Positions 26,415-36,393 of a stretch of 64,000 bases of DNA are shown piece after piece. The stretch is from Paraburkholderia sp. LEh10 (GTDB taxonomy: Bacteria > Pseudomonadota > Gammaproteobacteria > Burkholderiales > Burkholderiaceae), in assembly GCF_017814945.1 (NCBI RefSeq), contig NZ_JAGIPX010000007.1:1-64000 (forward strand), read 5' to 3'. Below the pieces are notes generated by a model. That model did no database searches. It was not told where the DNA came from and saw only the letters and a list, made by a program, of their open reading frames with translations. Numbering within the stretch: position 1 is the first letter of the stretch; each line of letters opens with the position of its first letter. Made by a program: the position numbers and the translations under genes.

Positions 26415-28007
26415 TCAGGCTTCGGCCAGTTCCGCCGCCTGCGCGTCTTCCACATCTTCGACGCTCGTGCGGATCAGGTGATCGAACGCGGCCAGCGATG
26501 CCTTCGCGCCCTCGCCCACGGCGATCACGATCTGCTTGAACGGCACCGTCGTGACGTCGCCGGCGGCGAACACGCCCGGCACCGACGTCGCGCCCTTCGC
26601 ATCGACGACGATCTCGCCGTGCTTCGACAGCTCGACCGTGCCCTTCAGCCATTCGGTGTTCGGCACGAGGCCGATCTGCACGAACACGCCTTCGAGCTCG
26701 ACGCGCTTCGACTCGCCCGACACGCGGTCCGTGTATGTCAACCCGTTGACTTTCTTGCCGTCGCCCGTGATTTCCGTCGTCTGCCCCTGCGTGATGACCG
26801 TCACGTTCGCGAGGCTGCGTAGCTTGCGTTGCAGCACTTCGTCGGCGCGCAGCGTCTCGCCGAATTCGATCAGCGTCACGTGATTCACGATACCGGCGAG
26901 ATCGATCGCCGCCTCGACGCCCGAGTTACCGCCGCCGATCACGGCGACGCGCTTACCCTTGAAGAGGGGACCATCGCAGTGCGGGCAGTATGCGACGCCA
27001 TGATTGCGGTACTCGCGCTCGCCCGGCACGTTGATCTCCCGCCAGCGCGCGCCCGTCGCCAGCACGATCGTCTTCGCCTTCAGCACCGCGCCGCTCGCGA
27101 GGCGCACTTCGTTGATCTTGCCGGGAATCAGCGCTTCGGCGCGCTGCACGTCCATCACGTCGACTTCGTAGCTCTTCACGTGCTGCTCGAGCGCCGTCGC
27201 GAACTTCGGCCCTTCCGTTTCCTGCACCGAGACGAAATTTTCGATCGCAAGCGTGTCGAGCACCTGGCCACCGAAGCGTTCCGCGACGACACCCGTCGCA
27301 ATGCCCTTGCGCGCCGAGTAGATCGCAGCCGCCGCGCCAGCAGGCCCGCCGCCGACGATCAGCACGTCGAACACCGGCTTCTTCTCCAGTTCCTTCGCGG
27401 CGCGCGCGCCGGCGTTGGTGTCGAGCTTTGCGAGGATCTCCTTCACGCCGCTGCGGCCCTGGCCGAACACTTCGCCGTTCAGGAACATCGTCGGCACGGC
27501 CATGATCTGGCGCGCCTCGACTTCGTTCTGGAACAGCGCGCCGTCGATCGCGACGTGGCGAATGCGCGGATTGATCAGCGCCATGATGTTCAGCGCCTGC
27601 ACGACTTCCGGGCAGTTCTGGCACGACAGCGAAAAGTACGTTTCGAACGCATAGTCGCCGTCAAGCTCGCGAATCTGCTGGATCACGGCATCGTCGAGCT
27701 TGATCGGATGGCCGCCCGTTTGCAGCAGCGCCAGCACCAGCGACGTGAATTCATGGCCCATCGGAATGCCCGCGAAGCGGATGCCGGCAGGCTTGCCCGG
27801 CTCGCCGATCGAAAACGACGGCTTGCGCTCGTCGTCGCCGCGGCGCTCGATCACGCTCACGCGATCCGACAGCGACGCAATGTCGTTCAGAAGCGCGAGC
27901 AGTTCCTGCGACTTCGCGGTGTCATCGAGCGAGGCGACGATCTCGATGGGACGGCTGACTTTCTCGAGGTAGGCTTTGAGTTGTGTTTTCAGATTCGCGT
28001 CGAGCAT
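26415..28007 (-). CDS. ahpF: Alkyl hydroperoxide reductase subunit F
   Basis: 530 residues. The N-terminal double thioredoxin-like domain carries Cys129-x2-Cys132 ([10 protein letters not shown]). The flavoprotein part has the FAD Rossmann motif [10 protein letters not shown] (219-228), the second nucleotide fold [14 protein letters not shown], and the thioredoxin-reductase-type redox pair Cys341-x2-Cys344 (AYCPHCDG). AhpF passes electrons from NADH to AhpC for peroxide removal in the cytoplasm. Same strand as ahpC, 194 bases downstream, with two hairpins between. Start at 28007; the upstream extension has no ribosome site. Confidence 0.97.
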   Translation of the reverse strand: MLDANLKTQLKAYLEKVSRPIEIVASLDDTAKSQELLALLNDIASLSDRVSVIERRGDDERKPSFSIGEPGKPAGIRFAGIPMGHEFTSLVLALLQTGGHPIKLDDAVIQQIRELDGDYAFETYFSLSCQNCPEVVQALNIMALINPRIRHVAIDGALFQNEVEARQIMAVPTMFLNGEVFGQGRSGVKEILAKLDTNAGARAAKELEKKPVFDVLIVGGGPAGAAAAIYSARKGIATGVVAERFGGQVLDTLAIENFVSVQETEGPKFATALEQHVKSYEVDVMDVQRAEALIPGKINEVRLASGAVLKAKTIVLATGARWREINVPGEREYRNHGVAYCPHCDGPLFKGKRVAVIGGGNSGVEAAIDLAGIVNHVTLIEFGETLRADEVLQRKLRSLANVTVITQGQTTEITGDGKKVNGLTYTDRVSGESKRVELEGVFVQIGLVPNTEWLKGTVELSKHGEIVVDAKGATSVPGVFAAGDVTTVPFKQIVIAVGEGAKASLAAFDHLIRTSVEDVEDAQAAELAEA

Positions 28008-28090
28008 GGTGTTTCGGGTCCGTGGCGAGATGGGATTGACTGTTCGATTCGCGCGTTGCGTTCCAGCGAGCGTGGCGCGGTAAGGCAATT

Positions 28091-28145
28091 CGCAAGGCGC
28101 GGCCTTGCGGACTGCCTCACGCGGCGCCGCATGGTGCGGCGCCGC
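28091..28145 (-). terminator. Two tandem hairpins between ahpC and ahpF
   Basis: CGCAAGGC/GCCTTGCG (28091-28109, 3-base loop) and GCGGCGCCGCA/TGCGGCGCCGC (28121-28145, loop TGG) are both perfect stems. They have no T-tract, so they may trim or attenuate the ahpC transcript rather than stop it fully, giving more AhpC than AhpF. Confidence 0.6.
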
Positions 28146-28201
28146 TCAAGGCAGGGTTACAGCAAGTAGCGTATGGCTTCCAGCGGGCCGGCGGCGGCGG
28201 C

Positions 28202-28765
28202 TTAGATCTTGCCGACGAGGTCCAGCGACGGGGTCAGCGTTTCAGCGCCCGGCGTCCACTTGGCGGGGCAGACTTCACCCGGATGCGCCGCGATGTATTG
28301 CGCGGCCTGCACTTTGCGCAGCAGCTCGCCTGCGTCACGGCCGATGCCGTTGTCGTGGATTTCGCACAGCTTGATCTCGCCTTCCGGGTTGATCACGAAC
28401 GTGCCGCGCAGCGCCAGACCTTCTTCTTCGATCAGAACGTCGAAGTTGCGCGAGATCGCGAGCGTCGGGTCGGCGATCATCGGATACTTGATCTTCTCGA
28501 TCGTGTCCGACGTATCGTGCCAGGCCTTGTGCGTGAAGTGCGTATCCGTCGACACGCTATAAATTTCAACGCCGATTTTCTTGAACTCTTCGTAGCGGTC
28601 CGCCAGATCGCCCAATTCAGTCGGGCACACGAACGTGAAGTCGGCCGGGTAGAACACGACGACGGACCACTTGCCCTTGAAGCTCTCGTCGGTGACGGTC
28701 ACGAAATCGCCGTTGTGGTATGCGGTGGCCTTAAACGGTTTGACCTGGCTGTTAATGATCGGCAT
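28202..28765 (-). CDS. ahpC: Alkyl hydroperoxide reductase subunit C (peroxiredoxin)
   Basis: 187 residues, the usual AhpC length. Peroxidatic Cys47 in FTFVCPTEL; resolving Cys166 in EVCPAKW; the GGIG-like loop and C-terminal YF-type region allow hyperoxidation control in this class. It reduces hydrogen peroxide and organic peroxides and is recycled by AhpF. It is the first gene of the ahpC-ahpF pair and is divergent from polB, sharing an AT-rich region with a palindrome at 28843. Confidence 0.97.
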   Translation of the reverse strand: MPIINSQVKPFKATAYHNGDFVTVTDESFKGKWSVVVFYPADFTFVCPTELGDLADRYEEFKKIGVEIYSVSTDTHFTHKAWHDTSDTIEKIKYPMIADPTLAISRNFDVLIEEEGLALRGTFVINPEGEIKLCEIHDNGIGRDAGELLRKVQAAQYIAAHPGEVCPAKWTPGAETLTPSLDLVGKI

Positions 28766-28842
28766 CTGATACGTCCTCTTCGGTTGAGTTGGGTTGGGTG
28801 CTGCGATGGATTGAAGTATGAAGAACGCGACGAATTAGGTAA

Positions 28843-28863
28843 ATTTGATTATCTAGATCAAAT
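28843..28863. promoter_or_regulatory. Inverted repeat in the ahpC/polB divergent region
   Basis: ATTTGAT, 7 bases, ATCAAAT: a perfect 7-bp inverted repeat 78 bases upstream of ahpC and 98 bases upstream of polB, inside AT-rich DNA. It is a candidate operator. LysR-type regulators such as OxyR bind ahpC promoters in many bacteria, but this does not clearly match the OxyR consensus. Confidence 0.4.
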
Positions 28864-28960
28864 CAATTTGCGTTTTCTATCGCTACGCGCAAACGCCCGC
28901 CGCACAAGGGAAAGCGCGCCGGGCGCCCCTCTTCCGGGACGGGTAGAATTGCTGCAAAAA

Positions 28961-31366
28961 ATGTTTGCGTACGGTTTTCAGCAAGGGTTCAGCTTGAGCG
29001 AGCTTCAACAGGGGTTTCTTCTCACTCGCCATTGGCGTGATACGGCCGCCGGAACGGAGGTCGAGTTCTGGCTTGCGACGGGCGACGGCCCGCGCCATAT
29101 CCGCCTGCGCCCACAGCCGAACGTCGCGTTCATCCCCGCCGCGCAGCGCGAGCGCGCGGAAGACGTGCTGCGCCGGGAGAAAAACGTCGAGCTGCGGCCG
29201 CTCGATCTGTACGACTTCCATCATCGGCGGGTGCTGGGTGTGTATTGCCCGCAGTACCGGCAGCTCACCGGCATCGAAAAGCGGCTGAGGCAAGGCGGCG
29301 TCGATGTCTACGAAGCTGACGTTTTTCCGCCCGAGCGGTACATGATGGAGCGCTTCATCACGGCGCCCGTGCTGTTCGGCGGCGACGCGAATCCCGACGG
29401 CAACGGCCCGCTGCTGAACGCCGACATGAAGCCCGCAAGCGGTTACCGGCCGACGCTCAAACTCGTATCGCTCGACATCGAAACCAGCGCGCACGCCGAG
29501 TTGTATTCGATTGCGCTCGAAGGATGCGGGCAGCGTCAGGTGTATATGCTCGGGCCCGAAAACGGCGACGCGTCCGGCGTCGACTTCGCGCTCGAATACT
29601 GCGACACCCGCGCGCAACTGATCGAGCGGCTGGTCGGCTGGCTGGACAAGCATGATCCCGATGCGATCATCGGCTGGAATCTCGTGCAGTTCGACCTGAA
29701 GGTGCTGCACGAGACAGCGGAAAAGCATGGCGTGCCGCTGCGCATCGGACGCGGCGGCGCCGTGATGGAATGGCGCGAGCATGGCCTCAAGCAGAATCAC
29801 TTTTTTGCGGGCGCGGCAGGGCGACTGATCATCGACGGTATCGAGGCGCTGCGCTCCGCGACGTGGAGCTTCCCGTCGTTCAGCCTCGAATACGTGTCGC
29901 AGACGGTGCTGGGCGAGGGCAAGTCGATCGACAATCCGTATCAGCGGATGGATGAAATCCAGCGCCGCTTCGACGAAGACAAGCCCGCGCTCGCCCGCTA
30001 CAACCTGAAGGACTGCGAGCTCGTCACGCGCATCTTTGCGAAGACGGAGCTGCTGCCGTTCCTGCTCGAACGCGCGACCGTCACGGGGCTGCCCGCCGAC
30101 CGCAGCGGCGGATCGGTCGCTGCGTTCACGCATCTGTACATGCCGCGCATGCATCGGCTCGGCTACGTCGCGCCGAATCTCGGCGACGTCGCGGGCGCGG
30201 CGAGCCCGGGCGGCTTCGTGATGGATTCGCGGCCCGGCCTCTACGATTCCGTGCTCGTGCTCGACTACAAGAGCCTGTATCCGTCGATTATCCGCACGTT
30301 TCTGATCGATCCCGTCGGCCTGATCGACGGCGTGCGCGATCCCGACGACGCGCATTCCGTGCCGGGTTTTCTCGGCGCGCGCTTCTCTCGCGCGCGCCAC
30401 TGTCTGCCTGCCATCGTCGCGCAGGTGTGGGAAGGACGCGAAGCGGCGAAGCGCGACAACAACAAGCCACTGTCGCAGGCGCTGAAGATCATCATGAACG
30501 CGTTCTACGGCGTGCTCGGCTCGACGGGCTGCCGGTTCTTCGATCCGCGCCTCGCGTCGTCGATCACGATGCGCGGCCACGAGATCATGCATCGCACGCG
30601 CGAGCTCATTGAAGCGAGCGGCTTCGAGGTGATCTACGGCGACACCGATTCGACCTTTGTGTGGCTCAGGCACGCGCATGACGAGGACGACGCGGCGCGC
30701 ATCGGTCGCGAGCTCGTCGGCAAGATCAACGCGTGGTGGCGCGAGCATCTGCGCGAGCGTTTCGGTCTGGAGAGCGCGCTCGAATTGCAGTTCGAGCGGC
30801 ATTACAGGCGCTTTTTCATGCCGACTGTGCGCGGCGCGGAGGAAGGCAGCAAGAAGCGTTATGCAGGCTTGACGGTGCTGTCCGATGGCAGCGAAGAGGT
30901 GGTCTACAAAGGGCTCGAAACGGTGCGCACGGACTGGACGCCGCTCGCACAACGCTTTCAGCAAGAACTATATTTGCGCATTTTCAAACAGCAGCCGTAT
31001 CGCGACTATGTGCGCGATTACGTGCGGCGTACGCTCGCAGGCGAGTTCGACGAGCTGCTCGTGTACCGCAAGCGGCTGCGCCGGCCGCTGTCGGACTACG
31101 AGCGCAATGTGCCGCCGCACGTGCGCGCGGCGCGCACCGCCGATGAGTTCAACCGGCAGCGCGGCCGGCCGCTGCAGTATCAGAACGGCGGGTGGATCAG
31201 CTATGTGATGACGAGCGGCGGGCCCGAGCCGCTGGAGACGCTGCGCTCTGACATCGATTACGAGCATTACCTGACGCGCCAGCTTCAGCCTGTTGCTGAT
31301 GCGATTTTGCCGTTGCTGCGCGATGACTTCGCGACGCTTGCGTCGGGGCAGCGGCAGTTGTTTTAA
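28961..31366 (+). CDS. polB: DNA polymerase II (family B, with 3'-5' exonuclease)
   Basis: 801 residues, close to the E. coli enzyme. Exonuclease motif I is [13 protein letters not shown]; ExoII region [14 protein letters not shown]; Exo[12 protein letters not shown]. Polymerase motifs: [52 protein letters not shown] with catalytic Asp pair. It is induced by DNA damage in other bacteria and supports replication restart and bypass. The start at 28961 is the first ATG; nearby TTG codons are possible. Its stop overlaps that of the opposite protease gene. Confidence 0.95.
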   Translation: MFAYGFQQGFSLSELQQGFLLTRHWRDTAAGTEVEFWLATGDGPRHIRLRPQPNVAFIPAAQRERAEDVLRREKNVELRPLDLYDFHHRRVLGVYCPQYRQLTGIEKRLRQGGVDVYEADVFPPERYMMERFITAPVLFGGDANPDGNGPLLNADMKPASGYRPTLKLVSLDIETSAHAELYSIALEGCGQRQVYMLGPENGDASGVDFALEYCDTRAQLIERLVGWLDKHDPDAIIGWNLVQFDLKVLHETAEKHGVPLRIGRGGAVMEWREHGLKQNHFFAGAAGRLIIDGIEALRSATWSFPSFSLEYVSQTVLGEGKSIDNPYQRMDEIQRRFDEDKPALARYNLKDCELVTRIFAKTELLPFLLERATVTGLPADRSGGSVAAFTHLYMPRMHRLGYVAPNLGDVAGAASPGGFVMDSRPGLYDSVLVLDYKSLYPSIIRTFLIDPVGLIDGVRDPDDAHSVPGFLGARFSRARHCLPAIVAQVWEGREAAKRDNNKPLSQALKIIMNAFYGVLGSTGCRFFDPRLASSITMRGHEIMHRTRELIEASGFEVIYGDTDSTFVWLRHAHDEDDAARIGRELVGKINAWWREHLRERFGLESALELQFERHYRRFFMPTVRGAEEGSKKRYAGLTVLSDGSEEVVYKGLETVRTDWTPLAQRFQQELYLRIFKQQPYRDYVRDYVRRTLAGEFDELLVYRKRLRRPLSDYERNVPPHVRAARTADEFNRQRGRPLQYQNGGWISYVMTSGGPEPLETLRSDIDYEHYLTRQLQPVADAILPLLRDDFATLASGQRQLF

Positions 31367-32400
31367 ACGGTCTGCTCCACCGGCACCACCCGCAACTCAA
31401 CCCGCTGCGTCCCGCGCAGCACGCTGACATTCACCGCACGATCGATCTTCGACTCATCCAGCGCGCGCTGCAGCGTATCGACGCCATCGACGATCTGCTC
31501 GTCGATCGCGACGATCGTATCGTCGGTGCGCAGCCCGCCCAACGCCGCCGGGCTGCCCTTGACGATCTCCATCACGCGCACGCCGCTGCGCAGGCCGCTC
31601 TCCGATTCGAGGTTGAAATAACGCTGCACGCGCCGCGGCAGCGCCATCGTCGTACCCGCGACGCCGATATATGCACGCCGCACCCGGCCATGCGCGAAGA
31701 TCTGCATGATGACCCACTTGGCCGTATCGATCGCCGTCGCGAAGCTGATCGACTGCGCGCCTGGAATGATCGCCGTGTTCACGCCGATCACCTGCCCCGC
31801 CGAATTGATCAGCGGACCGCCCGAATTACCCGGGTTGAGCGCGGCATCTGTCTGGATCACGTCGTAGATCATGCGGCCCGAATTCGAACGCAGCGACCGG
31901 CCGAGTGCGGAGACAACACCCGCGGTGACCGTCTGCTCCAGGCCGAGCGGGTTGCCCACTGCAATTGCGATCTGGCCGACGCGCAGCTTGCCCGATTCAC
32001 CGAGCGCGACGTGCGGCAGCGGCTCCGCCGAGCCGATGCGCAGCACCGCGAGGTCGCTGTGCGGATCGTCGCCGACCAGATCGGCGTCGAATTTCGTGCC
32101 GTCCGCAAGCTGCACGCGGATATGCGTTGCGCCGTGCACGACATGGCTGTTGGTCAGCAGATAGCCGTCGGGCGTGAAGATGAAACCCGAGCCGGTGCCC
32201 GCGCGCGCATGGCGCTGCGGCGCGCCCGGCATCCGGCGCTCGACGGTGATGAAGACGACGGCCGCGCGCACCCTTTCGAGCGCATCGATGACGGTGCGCG
32301 AATAGGTGTCGAGGAGTGCGTCGTCGTTGGACGATCCGGGGACAGCGGCGCCGGGCTGCGCGCCCGACAGATCGTCGACAAAACGGGGACGGCTTCCCAT
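31363..32400 (-). CDS. HtrA/DegP-like S1C serine protease without signal peptide
   Basis: 345 residues. Catalytic triad: His86 ([10 protein letters not shown]), Asp116 (DPHSDLAVL), Ser193 (NPGNSGGPL). One PDZ domain follows at about residues 250-340 ([32 protein letters not shown]). The N-terminus ([20 protein letters not shown]) has no signal or membrane anchor, unlike typical HtrA proteins, so it should be cytoplasmic unless exported otherwise. The start at 32400 follows GGGAG. Stops with polB overlap by 3 bases, tail to tail. Confidence 0.92.
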   Translation of the reverse strand: MGSRPRFVDDLSGAQPGAAVPGSSNDDALLDTYSRTVIDALERVRAAVVFITVERRMPGAPQRHARAGTGSGFIFTPDGYLLTNSHVVHGATHIRVQLADGTKFDADLVGDDPHSDLAVLRIGSAEPLPHVALGESGKLRVGQIAIAVGNPLGLEQTVTAGVVSALGRSLRSNSGRMIYDVIQTDAALNPGNSGGPLINSAGQVIGVNTAIIPGAQSISFATAIDTAKWVIMQIFAHGRVRRAYIGVAGTTMALPRRVQRYFNLESESGLRSGVRVMEIVKGSPAALGGLRTDDTIVAIDEQIVDGVDTLQRALDESKIDRAVNVSVLRGTQRVELRVVPVEQTV

Positions 32401-32504
32401 GAAATTGCTCCCGATAAGCGAGAGCCGCAGATGCAGGGCAGGCAAGCCGTTTTCAAGCGAGGCGGCTGGCGCGTCTGGCGGGCCGCCGACGGGTATGGTA
32501 CGCG

Positions 32505-32696
32505 TCAGATGAGCTTCAGATTGCGGATGCGGCCCATGCGCGGCGAGCGTTCGAGGATCAGCTTCTCGATGACTTCGGGCAGCAGCGCCTTCGGAATGTT
32601 CGACGGAACATCCGACACCAGTTGCGACGGCACATTGACAATGAACTCGTCGGGAGCGGTGGCGAGGCTGTGTTCGTAGGTAACGCGGTAGTCCAT
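32505..32696 (-). CDS. Small conserved-looking protein, unknown
   Basis: 63 residues: MDYRVTYEHSLATAPDEFIV, then PSQLVSDVPSNIPKALLPEVIEKLI and a basic end RMGRIRNLKLI. No signal or membrane segment. The regular spacing of conserved-type residues suggests a real gene, but the ribosome site is poor and the frame extends upstream to 32774. It lies upstream of the protease on the same strand, 104 bases away. Confidence 0.5.
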   Translation of the reverse strand: MDYRVTYEHSLATAPDEFIVNVPSQLVSDVPSNIPKALLPEVIEKLILERSPRMGRIRNLKLI

Positions 32697-32920
32697 GCCA
32701 GGTGTGAGAACGTAGGTGATGTTGCAAAGCCGTTGCGGCAGGAACGCACCGCATCGAAGCGCATTCCGTCCCATGATCGTACCTCAGTCGCGGCGCCCGC
32801 GCCGTGCCGACGCTTGCGCAACGTGCGCCGCCGAACGCTGCCCGCATGCGGCACCGACACGAAAATGCCGGACGATGCGCTGCCCGGCTCCTGATCCAGC
32901 GGCAACGGCGCCGGCTGCGA

Positions 32921-33112
32921 TTATCGATGCCAGCCGCCGTGACCCCAGCAACAGCTATAGCCAACGCCCACGCTTACGGATGGTCCCGCGTAGTACCCGG
33001 GCGCGTAGCCATAAGCCGGGGCGTACCCATAACCATACGGCGGCGCGACCACGCAGCCTCCCAAACCCATCGTCGCCGTGACGACGGCTGCCAGCGTCAG
33101 AAGTTTTTTCAT
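32921..33112 (-). CDS. Small Tyr/Gly-rich lipoprotein
   Basis: 63 residues. Lipoprotein signal MKKLLTLAAVVTATMGLGGC with lipobox LGGC (Cys20). The mature part is low-complexity PPYGYGYAPAYGYAPGYYAG, then a Cys-Cys motif and Gly/His tail. Similar short lipoproteins are common in Burkholderia as putative outer-membrane proteins. Strong AGGAGAACG before the start. Confidence 0.85.
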   Translation of the reverse strand: MKKLLTLAAVVTATMGLGGCVVAPPYGYGYAPAYGYAPGYYAGPSVSVGVGYSCCWGHGGWHR

Positions 33113-33493
33113 CGTCGTTCTCCTTCTCTTCTGCCATTTGAGCAGACGCTACAGAAAGTGTCCGTGAACACTTGTGACCGGGCATTACTGCTCAATACGC
33201 ATGAGCAGCCGTCGATAGGCGCCGCTTGCCTCGCAAAAAAGGGTCCCGCGCAACCCAGGGCGTTCACGTGCTGACCGCGCGCTAACAGTTGCTTACTATT
33301 CGCCGGGGTCGGAAAGAAACGGCAGGTGTCTGCGGGCGCAGCGGCGCTTCGGGGAAGCAGACAACTCGCCCGCCGATTCGGCAGCAGGTTTCGATGTCAG
33401 CGGTATGAATCGGAAATCCGCCTCTGTTCGACCGATTGAAAAAAAGTCCCGAAGCGCACACTGCAGTCGTGCCAGTGCACTGAGGAGCTTGAA
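33113..33493. other. Intergenic region, no gene seen
   Basis: About 380 bases between a divergent pair. Contains the promoter for the lipoprotein on one side and for the 94-residue protein on the other. No convincing repeat or small gene was found. Confidence 0.4.
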
Positions 33494-33778
33494 ATGTCTT
33501 CCCGTTACGAAAGAAGCCGTCAGTTCGAACCCGGGGCGCCGGAAGTGTCCGAATGGAGCGATGCGCGGGGAATCCCCGAGGCGGATCTGATGCGCGGCCT
33601 GCAACTGGCGTCCGATACCGTGCTGCGCCTCGCCACCCAGACGCATGCCGCCGTGGCGCGCGGCGACGCGGCGAGCGCGGAACTGGCCCGCGCGTCGCTG
33701 GAAAAGCAGCTTGCGCTGACCACGCGCCTGATCGACGAGCTTCTGTTTGACGGCGAGGACAGCCACACCACGCATTGA
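33494..33778 (+). CDS. Helical soluble protein, unknown
   Basis: 94 residues, no signal or membrane segment. A polar Pro-containing start (MSSRYERSRQFEPGAPEV) precedes two amphipathic helices (LMRGLQLASDTVLRLATQTHAAVARG and ASAELARASLEKQLALTTRLIDELL). No family recognised. GAGGAGCTTGAA precedes the ATG. A small membrane-type frame follows at 33841. Confidence 0.62.
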   Translation: MSSRYERSRQFEPGAPEVSEWSDARGIPEADLMRGLQLASDTVLRLATQTHAAVARGDAASAELARASLEKQLALTTRLIDELLFDGEDSHTTH

Positions 33779-33781
33779 CGG

Positions 33782-33799
33782 GCCCCGTCGCGACGGGGC
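33782..33799 (+). terminator. Perfect palindrome after the helical protein gene
   Basis: GCCCCGTCGCGACGGGGC is an 18-bp perfect palindrome 4 bases past the stop at 33778. It lacks a T-run; possible weak terminator or mRNA end-structure. Confidence 0.35.
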
Positions 33800-33840
33800 A
33801 GGCCGTACGCAAACGCAGCACCGACTGATTGGAATTGGAA

Positions 33841-33993
33841 ATGAGCGCTTTGACCGTCTTTTTTTGCATCTGGGCCATGGTGGCCTTGTGCGCGGTTCTG
33901 TTCATCCGAGGCGCGAGTCCGCGCGTGGCGCGGCCCGTCAAGGCCCGACCGATGAGCCCTTCGCGCGCTTCGCGCTACTCGATCGCCGAGTGA
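33841..33993 (+). CDS. Candidate small single-span membrane protein
   Basis: 50 residues: MSALTVFFCIWAMVALCAVL is a hydrophobic segment, followed by a basic region FIRGASPRVARPVKARP and a Ser/Arg tail, consistent with an N-out or N-in single span with positive-inside tail. A possible ribosome site is weak. It is 62 bases after the helical protein gene. Too short for certainty. Confidence 0.4.
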   Translation: MSALTVFFCIWAMVALCAVLFIRGASPRVARPVKARPMSPSRASRYSIAE

Positions 33994-34099
33994 CGCGGTT
34001 CCCGGTCGTGCCAGGGCCGCCGCACTCCGTGCGGCGCGTCCCCTTTCCTCGCGCGGCGAGAGCCCGGCAGCCATCCTTCGCCCGCGCCGCTTTCCCCTG

Positions 34100-35686
34100 C
34101 TAGCCGGTCGCGCGCAGCGACGGCAGCAACGCCCGCCCTTCCTGCGCCGCCGGCTCAGGCCAGCGCAGACGCTCAACGGTGATCTGCCGCCGCGGCGCTT
34201 CCATCACGAACGCATCCAGCGTGTCGCGAATATCCCTGTCGATGAAATCCGCGCGCTCCGCGTCGATCAGCACGGTCGCGTTGTCCGGAATCTGCGCGAG
34301 ACAATGTACGAGCATCGGCTTCGACAGAAATGTCGCGTCCTTACGCAGCACGAGCAGGAAGTGATCGTCGTGGCGTGTCAGCGTGAAGGTGCGCGACAGG
34401 TTCGCGCGCATTGCGAGCAGCGCGCTCGTCGCGATGCCGATGCCGATCCCGATCAGCAGATCCGTCGCAAGCACCCCCGCGATCGTCGCCGCGAACGGCA
34501 CGAACCGATCGACGCCTTCGCGCGCCATCGCCGCGAACAACGCCGGTTTCGCGAGCTTGTAGCCCGTGTGAATCAGGATCGCCGCGAGACACGCGAGCGG
34601 AATCAGGTTCAGCACGGCCGTCAGCGCAAATACGCTCGCGAGCAGCAGAGCGCCGTGGATCACGGCCGACATGCGCGTCTGCGCGCCCGCATGCACGTTC
34701 GCCGAGCTGCGCACGATCACAGACGTCAGCGGCAGGCCGCCCAGCACGGCCGCCACGATATTGCCGACGCCCTGCGCCTTCAGCTCGCGATCGGGCGACG
34801 CGCGCCGGCGCCTGGGATCGATCTGCTCGACGGCTTCAAGGCTCAGCAGCGTTTCGAGGCTTGCGACCACCGCGAGCGTCAGCGCCACGCGCCACACGTC
34901 GGCGTCGACGAGCTGCGTGAAGTCGGGCATCGAGATCGCGCTTGCGAGCGCAGCGAACGAATCGAGCGACACCAGCGACACGCGATGCTCGACAGGCAGC
35001 GCCACGGCGGGCGCGAACATCTCGAGCGCGAGCGTCGCGCCGATCCCGAGCGTGACAGCGGCGAGCGGTCCCGGCAGCATGCGCACGATCGCGTAGCGCT
35101 TCGCGCGCGGCGTCTCCCACGCGAACAGCAGCACGACGGACACGACGGCCAGCAGCGTCGATACGAGTGAGATGTCGCCGAACGGCGTCGGCAACGTCGC
35201 GGCATGCGCGGCGTTTGCATCCGCGCCGCTCACGAGCCCCACGCCCAGCGGAAGCTGCTTGACGATCAGCATGATGCCGATCGAAGCCAGCATGCCCTTG
35301 ATGACGGCGACGGGCACGAAGCTCGCGAGCCGCCCCGCGCGCAGCAGGCCGAAGCCGATCTGCAACGCGCCCGCGATCAGCACGGCGGCGAGAAACGCGG
35401 AGAAGCTGCCAAGCGATGCAATCGCCGACACGACGATCACGACGAGCCCCGCCGCGGGGCCGCTCACGCTCAGATGCGAGCCGCTCAGAAGCGCGACGAC
35501 CAGCCCGCCGACGATACCGGACACGAGGCCCGCGAACGGCTCGACACCCGAAGCCGTGGCGATGCCGAGGCAAAGCGGCAGCGCGACCAGAAACACGACG
35601 ACGCCGGCAAAGACGTCGCTGCGCAAAGCCGATAGACGGGAAACAGAAGGAGTGTGCATAGGATTCGCAAGGTCGAGTTGAGCCAT
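34100..35686 (-). CDS. SulP-family anion transporter (probable bicarbonate)
   Basis: 528 residues. Ten to twelve membrane segments; the SulP start block is seen in DVFAGVVVFLVALPLCLGIATASGVEPFAGL, then SGPAAGLVVIVVS and later LGGLPLTSVIVRSSANVHAGAQTRMSAV. A short STAS-like C-terminal tail (DNATVLIDAERADFIDRDIRDTLDAFV) completes the family plan. The beta-carbonic anhydrase gene lies 65 bases upstream on the same strand, the arrangement known for bicarbonate-type SulP carriers, so bicarbonate is the favoured substrate by inference. Start at 35686 (MAQLDLAN) or 35659. Confidence 0.88.
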   Translation of the reverse strand: MAQLDLANPMHTPSVSRLSALRSDVFAGVVVFLVALPLCLGIATASGVEPFAGLVSGIVGGLVVALLSGSHLSVSGPAAGLVVIVVSAIASLGSFSAFLAAVLIAGALQIGFGLLRAGRLASFVPVAVIKGMLASIGIMLIVKQLPLGVGLVSGADANAAHAATLPTPFGDISLVSTLLAVVSVVLLFAWETPRAKRYAIVRMLPGPLAAVTLGIGATLALEMFAPAVALPVEHRVSLVSLDSFAALASAISMPDFTQLVDADVWRVALTLAVVASLETLLSLEAVEQIDPRRRRASPDRELKAQGVGNIVAAVLGGLPLTSVIVRSSANVHAGAQTRMSAVIHGALLLASVFALTAVLNLIPLACLAAILIHTGYKLAKPALFAAMAREGVDRFVPFAATIAGVLATDLLIGIGIGIATSALLAMRANLSRTFTLTRHDDHFLLVLRKDATFLSKPMLVHCLAQIPDNATVLIDAERADFIDRDIRDTLDAFVMEAPRRQITVERLRWPEPAAQEGRALLPSLRATG

Positions 35687-35751
35687 GCCGGCCGGCGATG
35701 GACGCCGGCGGCGCATTGGTCAAAGCTTGAAAGGGATGATGGAAAGCGCTG

Positions 35752-36393
35752 CTAGGCCGCGTCGCGGATTGCGATGGTTGCGTGCGCCCCGGCGATCTGC
35801 CGGACTTCTTCCATGTCGGTGAGTTGCGTGAGCAAGCCTTCGCGCAGCCCGAAAATCCAGCCGTGCACCTGAGGCGGACGCGGCGCGCGGCGCACGATCG
35901 GCGATTCGCGCAGCAGCCGCACCTGCTCGATCACATTCAATTCGGCGAAGCGATCCACACGCTCATCGAAATCCGCGATCGCATGCAATTCGTCGCGATG
36001 ACGCCCGGCCAGCTCGCGCAACCCGGCGATGCGGCGGTTCACAACAGGCAACGCATCGGACGGCGGCGACAGTGCCGCGCGCACGCCGCCGCAATGATGA
36101 TGTCCGCAGATGATGATGTGCTCGACCTTCAGCGCATGCACCGCGTACTCGATCACGCTCGATGCGTTGCCGTCATCGGACGTATAGAGGTTCGCGATGT
36201 TGCGGTGAACGAACAGCTCGCCTGGCTGCGCGTTCGTGATGCGCTCGGCGGGCACGCGGCTATCGGAACAGCCGATCCACAGGATGCGCGGCTGCTGTCC
36301 ACGCGCCAGTTCCGTAAAGAACTCAGGTTCGCGTGCCGACACCTCCTGCGACCACGCGAGATTCGACAGCAATAGACGTTTTGGATGATTCAT
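35752..36393 (-). CDS. Beta-class carbonic anhydrase
   Basis: 213 residues. Zinc ligands Cys42 (WIGCSDSRVPAE), His98 and Cys101 (ICGHHHCGG), with the Asp44/Arg46 dyad of the active site. It interconverts carbon dioxide and bicarbonate in the cytoplasm. Encoded upstream of the SulP transporter, so together they may supply bicarbonate to carboxylases. AGGAG precedes the start. The upstream 345 bases are AT-rich near 36480-36530. Confidence 0.95.
   Translation of the reverse strand: MNHPKRLLLSNLAWSQEVSAREPEFFTELARGQQPRILWIGCSDSRVPAERITNAQPGELFVHRNIANLYTSDDGNASSVIEYAVHALKVEHIIICGHHHCGGVRAALSPPSDALPVVNRRIAGLRELAGRHRDELHAIADFDERVDRFAELNVIEQVRLLRESPIVRRAPRPPQVHGWIFGLREGLLTQLTDMEEVRQIAGAHATIAIRDAA

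Noticed and set aside
28883..30964. A 693-codon open frame antisense to polB
   Set aside because: Opposite a gene with all family-B polymerase motifs; no recognisable domain in the antisense product.
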